DNA of 6,237 bases. It comes from CAZHDI01 sp964531285 (GTDB lineage Bacteria; Pseudomonadota; Alphaproteobacteria; JAJFIK01). Positions 5,921 to 6,237 of this stretch are shown here, in pieces; positions within the stretch are counted from its first letter, which is position 1; each line of letters opens with the position of its first letter. The DNA lies in assembly GCA_964531285.1 (NCBI GenBank), contig CAZHDI010000141.1, positions 1 to 6,237 on the forward strand. Direction: 5' to 3'. Position numbers and translations under genes: made by a program. Under the pieces are notes generated by a model that ran no database searches, had not been told where the DNA came from, and saw only the letters and a list, made by a program, of their open reading frames with translations.

Positions 5921-5978
5921 TGTGGTCCCTATGACTGCACACCCTCGGGCGGTGAGGGCGTCGCAGCCGGGGTCCACA
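5921..5978. promoter_or_regulatory. Nested inverted repeat before the Tat-signal fragment
   Basis: TGTGGTCCC (5921-5929) pairs with GGGTCCACA (5970-5978) in eight of nine positions. Inside it, CCCTC (5942-5946) pairs with GAGGG (5954-5958) around GGGCGGT. The structure ends at the ribosome site AAAGG (5978-5982) of the following frame, so it could be a leader structure or an operator. No known riboswitch class is recognised. Confidence 0.4.
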
Positions 5979-5991
5979 AAGGCGACAAGAC

Positions 5992-6118
5992 ATGTGCCCT
6001 CCGGTCATCGTGGAGTACGTAAAGGCCAAGGCCTCAGGCCGTCGTGATCTCTTTCGTGGTTTGGCCGCTGCCGGTGGGGCGTGTTGCGCCGTTGGCCGCT
6101 TTCAGAGGATGCTCTGTC
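5992..6118 (+). pseudogene. N-terminal fragment of a Tat-exported protein (possibly cyclase family), broken by an insertion sequence
   Basis: An ATG at 5992, with AAAGG 9 bases upstream, opens a frame reading MCPPVIVEYVKAKASGRRDL and then FRGLAAAGGACCAVG. The twin arginines (residues 17-18) followed by DLF and an Ala/Gly-rich hydrophobic stretch form a Tat signal. The beginning MC....E.VK....RR is, from memory, typical of Tat-exported cyclase-family metal-dependent hydrolases of marine alphaproteobacteria; this match is not checked. The frame runs into the apparent IS left end and stops at TAA (6136-6138) after 48 codons, too short for any exported enzyme. The break is best explained by insertion. 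The rest of the gene may lie beyond the element, outside the window. Confidence 0.5.
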
Positions 6119-6237
6119 TGTGGATCGGCGTGGAATAAGGACCCCGTCTGAGGGGTGATCGGCATCCAATCGGCCCCCCCCCTGGCATTGGGGTCCACGG
6201 TGCTCCCGAGGTTATCGGGGGCCGAGATTGGGATGCT
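6115..6237 (+). mobile_element. Left end of an IS21-family insertion sequence, cut by window edge
   Basis: From about 6115-6121 the sequence changes character and reads TGTGGATCGGCGTGGAATAA, then CCCC-rich repeats of the kind found in the long non-coding left end of IS21-type elements. Elements of this family begin with TG and carry several internal copies of a terminal repeat as transposase sites; two such copies are seen at 6123-6145 and 6157-6179. The window ends with GGGATGCT: the ATG at 6233, followed by CT, would begin a protein Met-Leu, as istA transposases often do. The family call rests on this layout and on remembered similarity, not on a coding sequence. The exact end (6115, 6119 or 6121 all start with TG) is unsettled, and no target duplication can be seen because the right end is missing. 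Confidence 0.6.
6123..6179 (+). repeat. Two direct repeats, likely transposase binding sites of the IS end
   Basis: Two 23-bp copies starting GATCGGC lie at 6123-6145 and 6157-6179, 34 bp apart, with 16 of 23 positions identical (GATCGGC, the central AAT and the final CCCC). Multiple end repeats of this sort are a hallmark of IS21-type elements. The second copy merges into a run of nine C (6174-6182). Confidence 0.65.

Noticed and set aside
6061..6100. TTGGCCGCT direct repeat (6061-6069 and 6092-6100) as a target-site duplication
   Set aside because: Both copies are on the same side of the apparent IS end, so they cannot flank the element. It is probably chance in GC-rich coding DNA.
1..6237. 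CRISPR array, tRNA, rRNA, retron or phage defence genes
   Set aside because: No regularly spaced repeats, cloverleaf, reverse transcriptase or nuclease motif was found on either strand.

Overview
The window looks like part of a high-GC alphaproteobacterial chromosome or large replicon, most likely from the Rhodobacteraceae (Roseobacter-type). This is inferred from the strong G/C bias at third codon positions, the closely packed short operons, the style of the ATP sulfurylase, and a Tat-signal start with an MC...VK...RR pattern. No rRNA, tRNA or other marker gene is present to fix the taxon.

Layout. (1) Bases 1-898, minus strand: the N-terminal 299 codons of ATP sulfurylase (sat), cut by the window edge. 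(2) Bases 899-1230: a divergent intergenic region with a candidate sat promoter, a GC-rich hairpin and a spaced CTAG-containing repeat. (3) 1231-2151, plus: a 306-aa sulfotransferase-family protein whose stop codon lies inside a three-copy 13-14 bp tandem repeat. (4) 2210-3819, minus: a two-gene operon with a four-base ATGA overlap, made of a GT2 glycosyltransferase followed by a hexapeptide-repeat O-acetyltransferase. (5) 3820-4186: a divergent intergenic region. (6) 4187-5841, plus: a tight three-gene operon encoding a 74-aa secreted or anchored small membrane protein, a 123-aa multi-pass membrane protein of unknown function and a second, quite different 350-aa sulfotransferase. (7) 5842-6237: a possible terminator, a nested inverted repeat, the first codons of a Tat-exported protein (possibly cyclase family), and what appears to be the left end of an IS21-type insertion sequence that breaks it, ending at the probable start of istA.

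Working model (inference). ATP sulfurylase starts the route sulfate -> APS -> PAPS, and PAPS is the donor for both sulfotransferases. The glycosyltransferase and the acetyltransferase build and decorate a glycan. Together the genes look like an accessory cassette for making and sulfating a surface or exported glycan. Its right side has been invaded by a transposon. The least described part is the three-gene module small membrane protein / membrane protein / sulfotransferase at 4187-5841.
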